Positions 24,396 through 33,129 of a DNA stretch of 64,000 bases are shown here, in pieces. This DNA comes from Hymenobacter sp. YC55 (GTDB taxonomy: Bacteria; Bacteroidota; Bacteroidia; Cytophagales; Hymenobacteraceae), in the NCBI RefSeq assembly GCF_029433095.1, contig NZ_JARNTX010000001.1:1860001-1924000 (forward strand). Reading direction: 5' to 3'. The notes beneath the pieces were generated by a model that did not search any database, was not told where the DNA came from, and saw nothing but the letters and a program-made list of their open reading frames with translations. Position numbers and translations under genes: made by a program. Position 1 is the stretch's first letter. The number at the start of each line of letters is the position of its first letter.

Positions 24396-26321
24396 ATGCC
24401 CGACATACCCACCAAACACGCCCGCATCCGTACCCTGGAAGAGTACCAAGATGCTTATAGCCGCAGCATCTCAAACCCCGAACAGTTTTGGGCGGAGGTA
24501 GCCGAGCCGTTCACTTGGCGCCGCAAGTGGGACAAGGTGCTCGACTCCGATATGGCTGCTGGCAAAAACGAGTGGTTTGGGGGTGCCCGCCTCAACATCA
24601 CCGAAAATTGCTTGGACCGCCACCTCGCCACGCGCGGCAACAAACTGGCCATCATCTACGAGCCCAACGATACCAAGACCCGCCACCTGCGCCTAACCTA
24701 CCGCGAGCTGCACCAGGAGGTTTGCAAGTTTGCCAACGTGCTGCACAACAACGGCGTGGAAAAAGGCGACCGGGTGTGCCTCTACATGCCCATGATTCCG
24801 GAGCTGGCTATTGCCGTGCTGGCCTGCGCCCGCATTGGGGCGGTGCATTCCGTGGTGTTTGCCGGCTTCTCTGCCACCGCCATTGCCGACCGCGTCAACG
24901 ATGCGCAGGCAAGCGTGGTGCTCACGGCCGACGGCCTGAACCGCGGCGCCAAACAGATTCCGGTGAAGCGCGTGGTGGATGAGGCGTTAGAGCATTGCCC
25001 CTCGGTGCGCCGCGTGATTGTGGTAGAGCACTTGGGCTGGCCCGTGCAGATGAAGGAAGGCCGCGACGTATGGTACCACGAAGAAGCCGAGGACGTGGCC
25101 AAAAGCTGCCCCGCCGAGGAAATGGAGGCCGAAGATCCGCTCTTTATCTTGTATACCTCGGGTAGCACTGGCAAGCCCAAGGGCGTGGTACACAGCACGG
25201 CCGGTTACATGGTCTGGACCGATTACACGTTCCGTAACGTGTTTCAGGTGGAAGAAAACGACATCTACTGGTGCACCGCCGACATTGGGTGGGTAACGGG
25301 GCACTCGTACCTGCTCTACGGGCCGTTGCTGGCCGGCGCCACCACGCTCATGTTCGAGGGCATCCCAACGTATCCCGATGCGGGCCGGTTTTGGGAAGTT
25401 ATTGACAAGCATTCGGTGACCATATTCTACACGGCCCCCACCGCTATCCGCAGCCTGATGGCCGCCCCGCTCGACAACGTATTGAGTTATTCGCTGGATT
25501 CGTTGCGGGTGTTAGGGTCGGTAGGGGAACCCATCAACGAGGAAGCCTGGCATTGGTACCATACCCACGTAGGCAAGGAGCGTTGCCCCATCGTGGATAC
25601 CTGGTGGCAAACCGAAACCGGGGGTATCATGATTTCGGCTTTGGCGGGTATCACGCCGAGCGTACCTGCCCGCGCTGGCTTGCCGCTGCCGGGCGTGTTG
25701 CCGGTGCTGCTTACGCAGGAAGGCAAGGAAATTGAAGGCAACGGCGAGGAAGGCTACTTGGCCATCAAGCACAGCTGGCCCGGCATTATCCGCACCACCT
25801 ACGGCGACCATGAGCGTGCCCGCCAAACCTATTTCGCGCCCTATCCCGGCTACTACTTCACCGGCGACGGGGCCCGCCGCGACGAGGAAGGGCTCTACCG
25901 CATCATTGGCCGCGTCGATGACGTGATAAATGTGAGCGGCCACCGGTTCGGTACGGCCGAAATCGAAAACGCCATCAACCAGAACCCCAACGTGGTGGAG
26001 TCGGCGGTAGTGGGCTACCCGCACGATGTGAAAGGCCAGGGCATCTATGCCTACGTTATCTGCCGCGAAGGCGTCTGTGACAAAGAAAACGACAAAGCGC
26101 ACATCGAGGCCAGCATCATCGAAACCATCGTGGCCGAAATCGGCAAAATTGCCAAGCCCGACAAGATTCAAATTGTGTCGGGCTTGCCGAAAACCCGCTC
26201 CGGCAAAATCATGCGCCGCATCCTGCGCAAAGTAGCCGAAGGAGAAACCTCCAACCTCGGCGACACCACCACGCTGCTCGACCCAGGCATAGTAGACGAG
26301 ATTATCGGCGGACGGAAGTAG
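24396..26321 (+). CDS. acs: Acetyl-CoA synthetase (acetate-CoA ligase)
   Basis: A 641-residue AMP-forming ligase that makes acetyl-CoA from acetate, CoA and ATP through acetyl-AMP. Seen: an N-terminal ACAS-type segment (QFWAEVAEPFTWRRKW), the P-loop LYTSGSTGKPKGVVH, DIGWVTGHSY, the adenine-binding DTWWQTETGG, the hinge region IGRVDDVINVSGHR, and the C-terminal catalytic/acetylation Lys in TRSGKIMRR. Its size is normal. The ATG at 24396 fits homologues; an in-frame ATG at 24333 adds 21 odd residues. Its position after a symporter-type kinase and regulator suggests acetate-responsive control. Confidence 0.93.
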   Translation: MPDIPTKHARIRTLEEYQDAYSRSISNPEQFWAEVAEPFTWRRKWDKVLDSDMAAGKNEWFGGARLNITENCLDRHLATRGNKLAIIYEPNDTKTRHLRLTYRELHQEVCKFANVLHNNGVEKGDRVCLYMPMIPELAIAVLACARIGAVHSVVFAGFSATAIADRVNDAQASVVLTADGLNRGAKQIPVKRVVDEALEHCPSVRRVIVVEHLGWPVQMKEGRDVWYHEEAEDVAKSCPAEEMEAEDPLFILYTSGSTGKPKGVVHSTAGYMVWTDYTFRNVFQVEENDIYWCTADIGWVTGHSYLLYGPLLAGATTLMFEGIPTYPDAGRFWEVIDKHSVTIFYTAPTAIRSLMAAPLDNVLSYSLDSLRVLGSVGEPINEEAWHWYHTHVGKERCPIVDTWWQTETGGIMISALAGITPSVPARAGLPLPGVLPVLLTQEGKEIEGNGEEGYLAIKHSWPGIIRTTYGDHERARQTYFAPYPGYYFTGDGARRDEEGLYRIIGRVDDVINVSGHRFGTAEIENAINQNPNVVESAVVGYPHDVKGQGIYAYVICREGVCDKENDKAHIEASIIETIVAEIGKIAKPDKIQIVSGLPKTRSGKIMRRILRKVAEGETSNLGDTTTLLDPGIVDEIIGGRK

Positions 26322-26341
26322 AACAAACGATATAGCAAGCA

Positions 26342-26372
26342 AAAGGGCCGTTGGATATCCCAACGGCCCTTT
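26342..26372 (+). terminator. Terminator of acs
   Basis: Perfect 13-bp stem with arms reading AAAGGGCCGTTGG and its complement around the loop ATATC, ending in TTTC, about 20 bases after the acs stop codon. Confidence 0.85.
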
Positions 26373-26413
26373 CTGCTTAGTTAGGGTATATAGGCGTTCA
26401 ACAAATAGGCCCC

Positions 26414-26575
26414 GTCATGCTGAGCGGAGCCAGAGGCGCAGTCGAAGCATCTCGCGTGCTGATGTTGTCAAAGTAACCGTCATGCTGAGCGCAGTCGAAG
26501 CATCTCGCCAGTGTGGTAAACCCTAACGCTTGCCCAACGAGTCGAGCGAGATGCTTCGACTGCGCTCAGCATGAC
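26414..26575. repeat. Palindromic repeat cluster 2
   Basis: Direct cores at 26414-26455 (with a 12-base insertion like that of the last core of cluster 1) and 26479-26508, and an inverted core at 26546-26575. The loop carries GTGTGGTAAACCC and CAACGAGTCGAG, the reverse complement of the loop order in clusters 1, 3 and 4. Together with the acs terminator it occupies the gene-free stretch 26322-26714 ahead of cobT. I saw no cobalamin riboswitch there. Confidence 0.85.
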
Positions 26576-26714
26576 GTTCTGGGTTTGAGTTGGAATTTAG
26601 TTCTGGTCTAGCTGTCCGCACACCTTAGAGGTGCGAAGTATAAAAGTTCTCAATAACGTGGGCATCAAGGTTCTTTCCGGTTTGCGCCATTACCTTCGCG
26701 CCAAAACCTGCCTT

Positions 26715-27773
26715 ATGCCCGACTTCCACATCAAGCCGCTCAATCAGGAGTTAGCCGCTGCCATTCAACATAAAATCGACAACAAGACCAAGCCAGTTGG
26801 CGCGCTCGGGCAGTTAGAGCAACTGGCACAGCAAGTGGCGCTTGTTCAGCAAACCCTTACGCCCCAACTCCGCAAGCCCCACCTACTTGTCTTCGCCGCC
26901 GACCACGGTATTGCCGCCGAGGGCGTAAGCAAATACCCGCAGGAAGTCACCTACCAAATGGTGCTGAACTTTCTGAACGGTGGAGCCGCCATCAATGTGT
27001 TTTGTCGGCAGCAAGGCATAGCGCTGAAAGTGGTGGATGCCGGCGTAAAAGGCAGTTTCGACGATTATCCGGCGGTTATCAACCAAAAAATTGCGGAAGG
27101 CACGCGTAGTTTCCTCCATGAGCCGGCCATGAGCGTAGCGCAGTGCGAACAAGCCTTGGCCGCAGGCGCCAAACTGGCGCGCGAAGTGGCTGCCACTGGC
27201 TGCAATGTGCTTGGCTTCGGCGAAATGGGCATTGCCAACACCTCAGCGGCCACCTTGCTGATGCACCGGTTCACGGGCCTGCCCCTCACCGAATGCCTAG
27301 GCCGCGGCACCGGCCTCGACGACGAGCAACTCAGCCACAAAGAAGCTATTTTGACGGCCGCCGCCCAGCAACACGCCGCCTTAACCAACCCGCTGGAAGT
27401 GCTGGCTACGTTCGGCGGCTTTGAAATCGTGCAGATGGTGGGCGCCATGCTTGGAGCCGCAGAGCAGGGCCTATTGTTGCTGATTGATGGGTTCATTGCC
27501 ACAGCGGCGTTGTTGGCGGCCACGGTCCTATACCCGCAGGTGCGCGAGTACTGCGTATTCTGTCACCAGTCCGAGGAAAGTGGGCACCGGCGGATGCTGG
27601 CCTACCTGCACGCGCAGCCACTACTACAGCTGAATTTGCGGCTAGGGGAGGGCACCGGCTGCGCGCTGGCGTACCCGTTGCTCGTGGCGGCCGTTAATTT
27701 CCTGAACGAAATGGCTTCTTTCGAAAGCGCGGGCGTAAGCCAGAGCACCGAGCCAGCTCCCGTCACGGCATGA
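26715..27773 (+). CDS. cobT: Nicotinate-nucleotide-dimethylbenzimidazole phosphoribosyltransferase
   Basis: A 352-residue cytoplasmic enzyme that makes alpha-ribazole-5'-phosphate for the lower loop of cobalamin. Family segments: [12 protein letters not shown] near the N-terminus, [14 protein letters not shown], the nucleotide site [25 protein letters not shown], and the catalytic Glu of [14 protein letters not shown] near the C-terminus. Its length is typical. The ATG at 26715 fits the family; the frame is open 84 bases further upstream. It overlaps cobS by 4 bases (ATGA), indicating one transcript. Confidence 0.93.
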   Translation: MPDFHIKPLNQELAAAIQHKIDNKTKPVGALGQLEQLAQQVALVQQTLTPQLRKPHLLVFAADHGIAAEGVSKYPQEVTYQMVLNFLNGGAAINVFCRQQGIALKVVDAGVKGSFDDYPAVINQKIAEGTRSFLHEPAMSVAQCEQALAAGAKLAREVAATGCNVLGFGEMGIANTSAATLLMHRFTGLPLTECLGRGTGLDDEQLSHKEAILTAAAQQHAALTNPLEVLATFGGFEIVQMVGAMLGAAEQGLLLLIDGFIATAALLAATVLYPQVREYCVFCHQSEESGHRRMLAYLHAQPLLQLNLRLGEGTGCALAYPLLVAAVNFLNEMASFESAGVSQSTEPAPVTA

Positions 27774-28567
27774 TGCGGCGGCAAGTGGAGCTGTTCTTCA
27801 CGGCGCTCATGTTCTATACCCGCATTCCGTGCCCGAAATGGGTAGGCCACTCCGAAGAAAACCTCAACAAGTCCACGATTTACTTTCCGGTTGTGGGCTG
27901 GATAGTGGGCGGCGCGGCGGCGGGCGTGTATTGGGGGCTGCATTTCCTGTTTCCGCTGGAGGTGGCTTTGCTGCTGAGCATGGTGGCCAGCATCCTGCTG
28001 ACGGGCGCTTTTCACGAAGACGGCTTTGCTGATGTCTGCGACGGATTTGGGGGAGGCTGGACCAAGCTGCGCATCCTCGAAATCATGAAAGACAGTCGCC
28101 TCGGTACGTATGGCGTCACGGGTTTGGGGCTGATGCTGACGCTGAGGTTTCTGGCTTTGAAGGCAGTTATTTCCACTCCCGGCTTGCCTGCGTGGCACGT
28201 GGTGCCGGTGCTAGTAGTGGCGCACGCCCTGAGCCGCGCCACGGCCCTCTCGTTTATCTACACCCACGAATACGCCCGCGAAAACGAGGACAGCAAATCC
28301 AAACCGATTGCCAAGAAAATAAGCGCCGCCGATTTCGGAATCGGGCTGCTGCTAGGGCTGCTGCCGTTGCTGGCGTACTCGGCTTGGCTGCGCAACTGGT
28401 GGCTGCTCTTGGTGCTGCTGCCGTTAGGGCTCGTAAAAACCTACTTGGCCCGCTACTTCACCCGCTGGATTGGTGGCTACACCGGCGACTGTTTGGGCGC
28501 CACCCAACAAGTAGCGGAGGTAGTGGTATATCTATTTCTTTGCTCTCGACTATGGAATTATACTTGA
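27770..28567 (+). CDS. cobS: Adenosylcobinamide-GDP ribazoletransferase (cobalamin synthase)
   Basis: A 265-residue inner-membrane enzyme joining adenosylcobinamide-GDP to alpha-ribazole or its phosphate, the last assembly step of cobalamin. Seen: [14 protein letters not shown] at the N-terminus, the acidic signature [18 protein letters not shown], the following [17 protein letters not shown], and several hydrophobic helices. The start overlaps the cobT stop by 4 bases, and its end overlaps cobC by 16 bases, so the three are translated as a coupled unit. No cobU-like kinase is in the window. Confidence 0.93.
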   Translation: MMRRQVELFFTALMFYTRIPCPKWVGHSEENLNKSTIYFPVVGWIVGGAAAGVYWGLHFLFPLEVALLLSMVASILLTGAFHEDGFADVCDGFGGGWTKLRILEIMKDSRLGTYGVTGLGLMLTLRFLALKAVISTPGLPAWHVVPVLVVAHALSRATALSFIYTHEYARENEDSKSKPIAKKISAADFGIGLLLGLLPLLAYSAWLRNWWLLLVLLPLGLVKTYLARYFTRWIGGYTGDCLGATQQVAEVVVYLFLCSRLWNYT

Positions 28568-29130
28568 TTCGGCATACCCGGGTGGCCACGGAGGCCGGCA
28601 TTTGCTACGGCGGCTCCGACGTGCCCGTTGCCGATACCTACCCCGAAGACGAAGCCGCCGTAGCCACTCGCTTAGCTCCAATATTAGCGGCCGGGCCGGT
28701 AACTGCTTACAGCAGTCCGCTTACCCGTTGCCGCTGCCTAGCCGAAGCCCTGGTGCCCGGCCCCATCCACTTCGACGACCGGCTGCGAGAGTACGACTTC
28801 GGTCGGTGGGAATTGCAACCTTGGAACACCCTGCCCGCCGCCGAACTCGACCCCTGGATGGCCGACTACGTGCAGGTGCCCGCTCCCGGCGGTGAAAGTT
28901 TCCTCGACCTGCAAGCCCGCACCACCGCCTTTCTTGACGAGGTCTTAGCACAGCCCAACCCCCCGCAAGTAGCCTTGGTTTTTTGCCATTCGGCGGTTAT
29001 TCGGAGCATGCTTTGCCATTGCTTGGGGCTGCCGCTGGCAAACGCCTTCCGGCTGGACATCGACTACGGCTCTATCTCCAAAGTGCGTTATAATCAAGGC
29101 CGCTTCAACGTGGCATACACCAACGCCTGA
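28552..29130 (+). CDS. cobC: Histidine phosphatase, probable alpha-ribazole phosphatase
   Basis: A 192-residue phosphohistidine phosphatase of the phosphoglycerate mutase-like superfamily. The catalytic motif LIRHTRV lies at residues 5-11, followed by SSPLTRC, the proton-donor region DDRLREYDFGRWE, and the second His in VFCHSAVIRS. Phosphatases of this type are widespread, but the 16-base overlap with cobS makes CobC, which removes the 5'-phosphate of alpha-ribazole phosphate, the best assignment. A strong terminator follows. Confidence 0.88.
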   Translation: MELYLIRHTRVATEAGICYGGSDVPVADTYPEDEAAVATRLAPILAAGPVTAYSSPLTRCRCLAEALVPGPIHFDDRLREYDFGRWELQPWNTLPAAELDPWMADYVQVPAPGGESFLDLQARTTAFLDEVLAQPNPPQVALVFCHSAVIRSMLCHCLGLPLANAFRLDIDYGSISKVRYNQGRFNVAYTNA

Positions 29131-29150
29131 AGTGGGGCTTTCCCTTCAAC

Positions 29151-29190
29151 AAGCAAGCCCCGACTTAGGAATGAGTCGGGGCTTGCTTTT
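29151..29190. terminator. Bidirectional terminator between cobC and fahA
   Basis: Perfect 15-bp stem with arms AAGCAAGCCCCGACT and its complement around an 8-base loop, with TTTT on the plus strand. It lies between two convergent genes. Confidence 0.88.
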
Positions 29191-29216
29191 GGTAGGTGGC
29201 GCAGATGTAAGAGTTT

Positions 29217-30500
29217 CTAGCTTACCGAGGCTGGCAGAATAGTGCCATTCACCTCGCCGAAACCAATGCGAATGCCGTTGTTTTCGCAGTAGCCGCGCAT
29301 GGTTACGGTGTCCCCGTCGTGCAGGAATTTACGCTCTTCACCCGTGGGGAGAACGACAGGGCGAGTACCGCGCCACGCAAGTTCCAGCATCGAACCGAGC
29401 GAGTCGGGCGTGGGGCCGCTAATGGTGCCCGAAGCGTACAGGTCGCCAACTTCGAGGTTGCAGCCGTTGCTGCTCTGGTGGGTAAGCTGCTGCGCCATGC
29501 TCCAGTACATGTGCTGGAAATTGGTGCGAGATACTACAGTTTCAGGGCTGCCTTCGGGCTGTAGGCCAACTTCCAAGTTGATGTCGAAGTTGTGCGCATT
29601 GACATGGCGCAGGTACAGCAGCGGCTCGGGTTCCTGCACCGGGCCCGCCACGCGGAACGGCTCCAGCGCGTCGAGCGTCACCACCCACGGCGAGATGCTG
29701 CTGCCGAAGCTCTTGCCCAGAAACGGCCCGAGCGGTACGTACTCCCAGCTTTGAATGTCGCGTGCGCTCCAATCGTTGAACAGCACCAGCCCGAAAATAT
29801 GGTCCTCTGCGTATTGCAGCGGAATAGTGTCTCCGAGCGCCGAGCCTTTACCAACCACAAAAGCCATTTCCAACTCGAAATCCAACTGCTGCGAGGGCCC
29901 GAAAGTGGGAGCATCAGCATCGGGTGCCTTGCGCTGCCCGTTGGGCCGACGAATGTCGGTGCCCGATACCACAATGCTGCTAGCCCGGCCGTGGTAGCCA
30001 ATCGGGATGTGACGCCAGTTGGGCAGCAAGGCATTGGCCGGGTCGCGGAACATCATGCCCACGTTGGTGGCGTGCTCAATGCTGCTGTAGAAATCGGTGT
30101 AATTGTTGGGTTTCACTGGCCGCAGCATCCGCACCTCGCTCTGCCGCACCAAACACTCGCGCATCACTTCGTCGGAGCGCAGGGCTTCGTTGTCGTGGCG
30201 CAACAACTCACTTACCCGCTCGCGCACGGCGCGCCAAGCCGGCCGCCCCAGGGCAATAAACTGATTGAGCGTCCGACGTCGAAAAACCTTGGGCATCTTC
30301 GGGCCGAGGTCCAGATCCGAAAAAAAGCCGAACTGCGCCACGGCGTACAAATCCAGCGCATAGTCTCCAATAGCCACGGCCAGGCGGGTGCCCCGTTCTT
30401 CGGTTTCAAATACCCCAAACGGCAAGTTCTGAATCGGAAAGTCACTGGTTGGCGGAATATCAATCCAAGAGCGGAGTGCCGGGTCGTTCAGGTTGGCCAT
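29217..30500 (-). CDS. fahA: Fumarylacetoacetase
   Basis: A 427-residue enzyme for the last step of tyrosine catabolism, cleaving fumarylacetoacetate to fumarate and acetoacetate. The N-terminal SH3-like domain has the substrate-proximal pattern LPFGVFETEERGTRLAVAIG. The catalytic barrel shows KPNNYTDFYSSIEHATNVG, PIGYHGRASSIVVSG, a metal-binding acidic run in LDFELEMAFVVG, LFNDWSARDIQSWEYVPLG and ASGTISGPTPDSLGSMLE. Its length matches the family. No other tyrosine-degradation gene is in the window. A promoter-like TTTG / TACCTTTA pair lies just upstream. Confidence 0.94.
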   Translation of the reverse strand: MANLNDPALRSWIDIPPTSDFPIQNLPFGVFETEERGTRLAVAIGDYALDLYAVAQFGFFSDLDLGPKMPKVFRRRTLNQFIALGRPAWRAVRERVSELLRHDNEALRSDEVMRECLVRQSEVRMLRPVKPNNYTDFYSSIEHATNVGMMFRDPANALLPNWRHIPIGYHGRASSIVVSGTDIRRPNGQRKAPDADAPTFGPSQQLDFELEMAFVVGKGSALGDTIPLQYAEDHIFGLVLFNDWSARDIQSWEYVPLGPFLGKSFGSSISPWVVTLDALEPFRVAGPVQEPEPLLYLRHVNAHNFDINLEVGLQPEGSPETVVSRTNFQHMYWSMAQQLTHQSSNGCNLEVGDLYASGTISGPTPDSLGSMLELAWRGTRPVVLPTGEERKFLHDGDTVTMRGYCENNGIRIGFGEVNGTILPASVS

Positions 30501-30527
30501 AGGGTGGATAGTTTATAGGAGAAGCGG

Positions 30528-30561
30528 TAAAGGTAGCGGCGCCGGCCAAATGACGAGCAAA
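30528..30561 (-). promoter_or_regulatory. Predicted Bacteroidota-type promoter of fahA
   Basis: On the minus strand TTTG (30558-30561) is followed after 22 bases by TACCTTTA (30528-30535), one base off the -7 consensus TAnnTTTG. It implies a leader of about 20 bases before the ATG at 30500. Confidence 0.45.
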
Positions 30562-30709
30562 CTCAACTGAACGTTAGGTGAACCTAGTTGAAGCTTTTAT
30601 CTTAACCTATACATTCCACAGCGTGTAGCTGCCACCAATTAGTAGCCACACCTGCTGCTTCAAATACTATTCTATTCCACGTTAGTCTTGATTTAACAAT
30701 TGCCTTGTT

Positions 30710-31393
30710 ATGAAGAGTACGGTGGTTGCTTTTTTCCTGGTACTGATTTCACTTACTGCTCAGAGCCAAGCAGGTAAAAGAACTTTTGCGCTTGATGACA
30801 CCACCGGTCTAACGGCTGTGCGTGTACAGATGGAGCAGGACACTTACTTGGGAAAGAAATCAGTGAAAGTACTGGATACTGCCCAGGGAATTACCTCGGA
30901 GTTGAAGTACGCCAAAGTCAGGAATGTGCCCTTTCATAATGGCACCATCGAAGTTGAGCTTGCCGGTCAGCCCTTGAGCACTGCCGTAGAAACTGCGCGG
31001 GGCTTTGTGGGCATTGCTTTCCGGGTAGATGAAACGGACACGAAATTTGAGTGCCTCTATCTTCGCCCAACCAACGGACGAGCAGAAGACCAGGTGCGTA
31101 GGAACCATTCCTCCCAATACATTTCCCATCCGGATTTTCCTTGGCAAAAGCTGCGTAAGGAATCCCCCGAAAAATATGAGGCCTATGTTGATTTGGAAGT
31201 CGGCAAGTGGACCAAGGTGCGAATAGTAGTGAAGGACAGCACGGCTAAACTCTATGTACATGGGGCTACCCAACCTACGTTGATTGTATCAGATTTAAAG
31301 CATGGCCCTGCACATAAAGGGGTAATTGGCCTTTGGATTGGCTCAGGCACAGAAGCTCACTTTAGAAACTTGGTCGTCACACCAGCCGATTAA
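30710..31393 (+). CDS. Secreted concanavalin A-like/LamG-type domain protein
   Basis: A 227-residue protein with a signal peptide (AFFLVLISLTAQSQA) and a single beta-sandwich-like domain. Patterns such as FHNGTIEVEL, GFVGIAFRV, KFECLYLRPTNGR and the late GVIGLWIGSGTEAHFRNLVV resemble the concanavalin A-like lectin/glucanase fold and DUF1080 proteins. No catalytic residues can be assigned. It probably binds or processes carbohydrate in the periplasm or outside the cell. It stands alone between fahA, divergently read, and an AT-rich gene. Confidence 0.65.
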   Translation: MKSTVVAFFLVLISLTAQSQAGKRTFALDDTTGLTAVRVQMEQDTYLGKKSVKVLDTAQGITSELKYAKVRNVPFHNGTIEVELAGQPLSTAVETARGFVGIAFRVDETDTKFECLYLRPTNGRAEDQVRRNHSSQYISHPDFPWQKLRKESPEKYEAYVDLEVGKWTKVRIVVKDSTAKLYVHGATQPTLIVSDLKHGPAHKGVIGLWIGSGTEAHFRNLVVTPAD

Positions 31394-31516
31394 TCTAATG
31401 CTGACTGTACTTTGGCCTTTTTCATAGTCGCCTTGAACACAGCAGCCCATTTTCATAGGGAACTAATTAGGAACTGAGTGCCGAAGCGTTGAGGTTGGAA
31501 TTGAATAGGTATATAA

Positions 31517-32143
31517 ATGAATAGGACCCGATGGAAAGAAATAATTGCAATTAATTTAATAATAGGGCTTATAATTCTATTGCCTTTTTTACCAGGGCCG
31601 AGTTATTTAAGTAGGCTGGCAAATACATTATTCAATTTACTCCAAATTGGAAGCTTCTTCGGACTTATACTAGTACCATTTGGAGTATTTTGGGCTCTCC
31701 AATTAGGAAGAAAAGAAAGTAATAAGAGGAATATTTTACCGATACTGCTATTCACAGTTCCTGTGCTGGTATTCACATTATCAATGTGGGGAGCTGATTC
31801 AGCAAGGCGCTTAAGCAGAAACGTCGCAATAAAAAATGCAGGCGAGCTAATAGATGCTATAGATAGATACAAGGAAAAAAAACACCAGTACCCGGCAACT
31901 ATAGTCGACTTAGTGCCTGATTACATAAATGGTGTGCCAAACCCTTGGATCATGGGAATTGCTGGATATGAATACGAGAGGAAAGCAGATACATACAATT
32001 TAGTGTTTATACAGAATGTACTTGTTGGTTTTAATTATGAAGTTGTAGTGTACGATCCAACAAAGAATCACAAAGCGCAAGGGAAGCTGCAGACTTTATA
32101 TAGCACTGAAAACTCTATGTGGAAATATTATATCTACGACTAG
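31517..32143 (+). CDS. AT-rich membrane protein of unknown function
   Basis: A 208-residue protein with three likely membrane helices: IIAINLIIGLIILLPFLPG, LLQIGSFFGLILVPFGVFW and ILPILLFTVPVLVFTLSMW. They are followed by a soluble domain of about 100 residues. That domain starts with an Asp-rich helix (AGELIDAIDRYKEKKHQYP), a pattern seen in pseudopilin-like proteins, but no prepilin cleavage site is present. Codon use is markedly AT-richer than the neighbours, which suggests recent acquisition. I cannot name a family. Confidence 0.65.
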   Translation: MNRTRWKEIIAINLIIGLIILLPFLPGPSYLSRLANTLFNLLQIGSFFGLILVPFGVFWALQLGRKESNKRNILPILLFTVPVLVFTLSMWGADSARRLSRNVAIKNAGELIDAIDRYKEKKHQYPATIVDLVPDYINGVPNPWIMGIAGYEYERKADTYNLVFIQNVLVGFNYEVVVYDPTKNHKAQGKLQTLYSTENSMWKYYIYD

Positions 32144-32229
32144 TAATTGCTGATCTATAGGTTATAAAAGTCATTCGAAATAAGAAGCATTCTATTCGGA
32201 ACTAGCATACTTCAAAGTGCCCAAAACCA

Positions 32230-32272
32230 AGCAGCCCCGCTTCTACCGGAAACTGGTAGGAGCGGGGCTGCT
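32230..32272. terminator. Bidirectional terminator between the AT-rich gene and nifU
   Basis: Stem AGCAGCCCCGCT / AGCGGGGCTGCT extended by CTACC / GGTAG around a short loop, between convergent genes. It is GC-rich with little U tail on the plus strand. Confidence 0.7.
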
Positions 32273-32290
32273 GTACGCAACTAAGCGAGC

Positions 32291-32626
32291 TTAAAACTGC
32301 GGGGTCGGTACCGGAACAGGTGACACAGGGTGGCCAGTCTGGCCTGCTGGTTGCTCCGACATAGGAGTGATGTTGATAGCTTCAACAGACCGAATTTCGG
32401 GAACAGCCTTCTTTACTGACTCTTCCACACCAGCTTTGAGCGTCATCGGCGACATGGGGCAGGTGCCGCAGGCCCCGAGCAACTCCAGGCGCAGCACCAT
32501 GTCGTCGGTGATTTCCAGTACCCGCACGTTGCCGCCGTCGGCCGCCAGATACGGGCGGATGCTATCCAGCGCCAACTCGATACGGGATAGGAGGGGATGG
32601 TCTTCTACGGCAGCGGAATGCGTCAT
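32291..32626 (-). CDS. NifU-like C-terminal domain Fe-S scaffold protein
   Basis: A 111-residue protein with the NifU C-terminal domain: IELALDSIRPYLAADGGNVRVLEI, then the cluster-binding GACGTCPMSPMTLKAGVE with Cys53 and Cys56. These proteins bind and pass on [4Fe-4S] clusters in the cytoplasm. The last 20 residues are Pro-rich and not conserved. The Mrp/ApbC carrier gene lies about 500 bases away on the same strand, with repeat cluster 3 between them, so the two probably serve the same Fe-S pathway. Confidence 0.9.
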   Translation of the reverse strand: MTHSAAVEDHPLLSRIELALDSIRPYLAADGGNVRVLEITDDMVLRLELLGACGTCPMSPMTLKAGVEESVKKAVPEIRSVEAINITPMSEQPAGQTGHPVSPVPVPTPQF

Positions 32627-32902
32627 AAATCACTGATTTTAATGGCTTACCTGCTTCCGTAGATGCAAGTCAACCATGAGGTAATGCAAAGGTAAGGCTT
32701 CTGGCGAGTAAAAAGTAAACCAAGTTTGATCCAGCAAAGTTGCTGGATCCGTAGCGTTGAGCTTAGAAGGTGGTGTCTTGCCCTTTACAAGCTGCAGGAG
32801 CCAACGTGTCGCTTCTAGTGCTAGACTAAACAGGTAGAAATCTAGTTCCCTCCTCAGCCGAAGAGGGGCTAGAGATGCTAACCAGCCGTTGTTTGCTTAC
32901 AC

Positions 32903-33052
32903 CATCATAGCTAAGCGCAACTTAAGCATCTGGCGTGCTGAGGTTGTCAAAGTAACTGTCATGCTGAGCTTGCCGAAGCATCTCGCTCGACTCGTTGAGC
33001 TGACAGAGGGGTTTACCACACTAGCGAGATGCTTCGGCAAGCTCAGCATGAC
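32903..33052. repeat. Palindromic repeat cluster 3
   Basis: A degenerate direct core (about 32903-32934), a direct core at 32958-32986 and an inverted core at 33024-33052. Cores 2 and 3 carry the variant TTGCCGAAGCATC and its complement TTCGGCAA; compensating changes in both arms keep the stem paired. The loop has CTCGACTCGTTG and GGGTTTACCACACTAG. It lies in the gene-free stretch 32627-33129 between mrp and nifU; the rest of that stretch shows nothing recognisable. Confidence 0.85.
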
Positions 33053-33129
33053 AAGACCACTGCAACGCCAACATACAGGATGCTAAATAAACTCAACTGA
33101 TGGTCTGTGTGCTTAGACCGCAACGCTTA

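Noticed and set aside
25512..26363. A 283-codon open frame on the minus strand
   Set aside because: It is antisense to the conserved C-terminal part of acs and runs through the acs terminator; composition is that of a shadow frame.
26580..26715. Cobalamin riboswitch upstream of cobT
   Set aside because: No B12-box or matching multi-stem pattern could be recognised.
29592..30518. A 308-codon open frame on the plus strand
   Set aside because: It lies antisense to fahA over nearly its whole length, has no family features, and is explained by GC-rich codon bias of the real gene.
32889..33086. Short frame through repeat cluster 3
   Set aside because: Product of the repeat sequence; no start context or homology.
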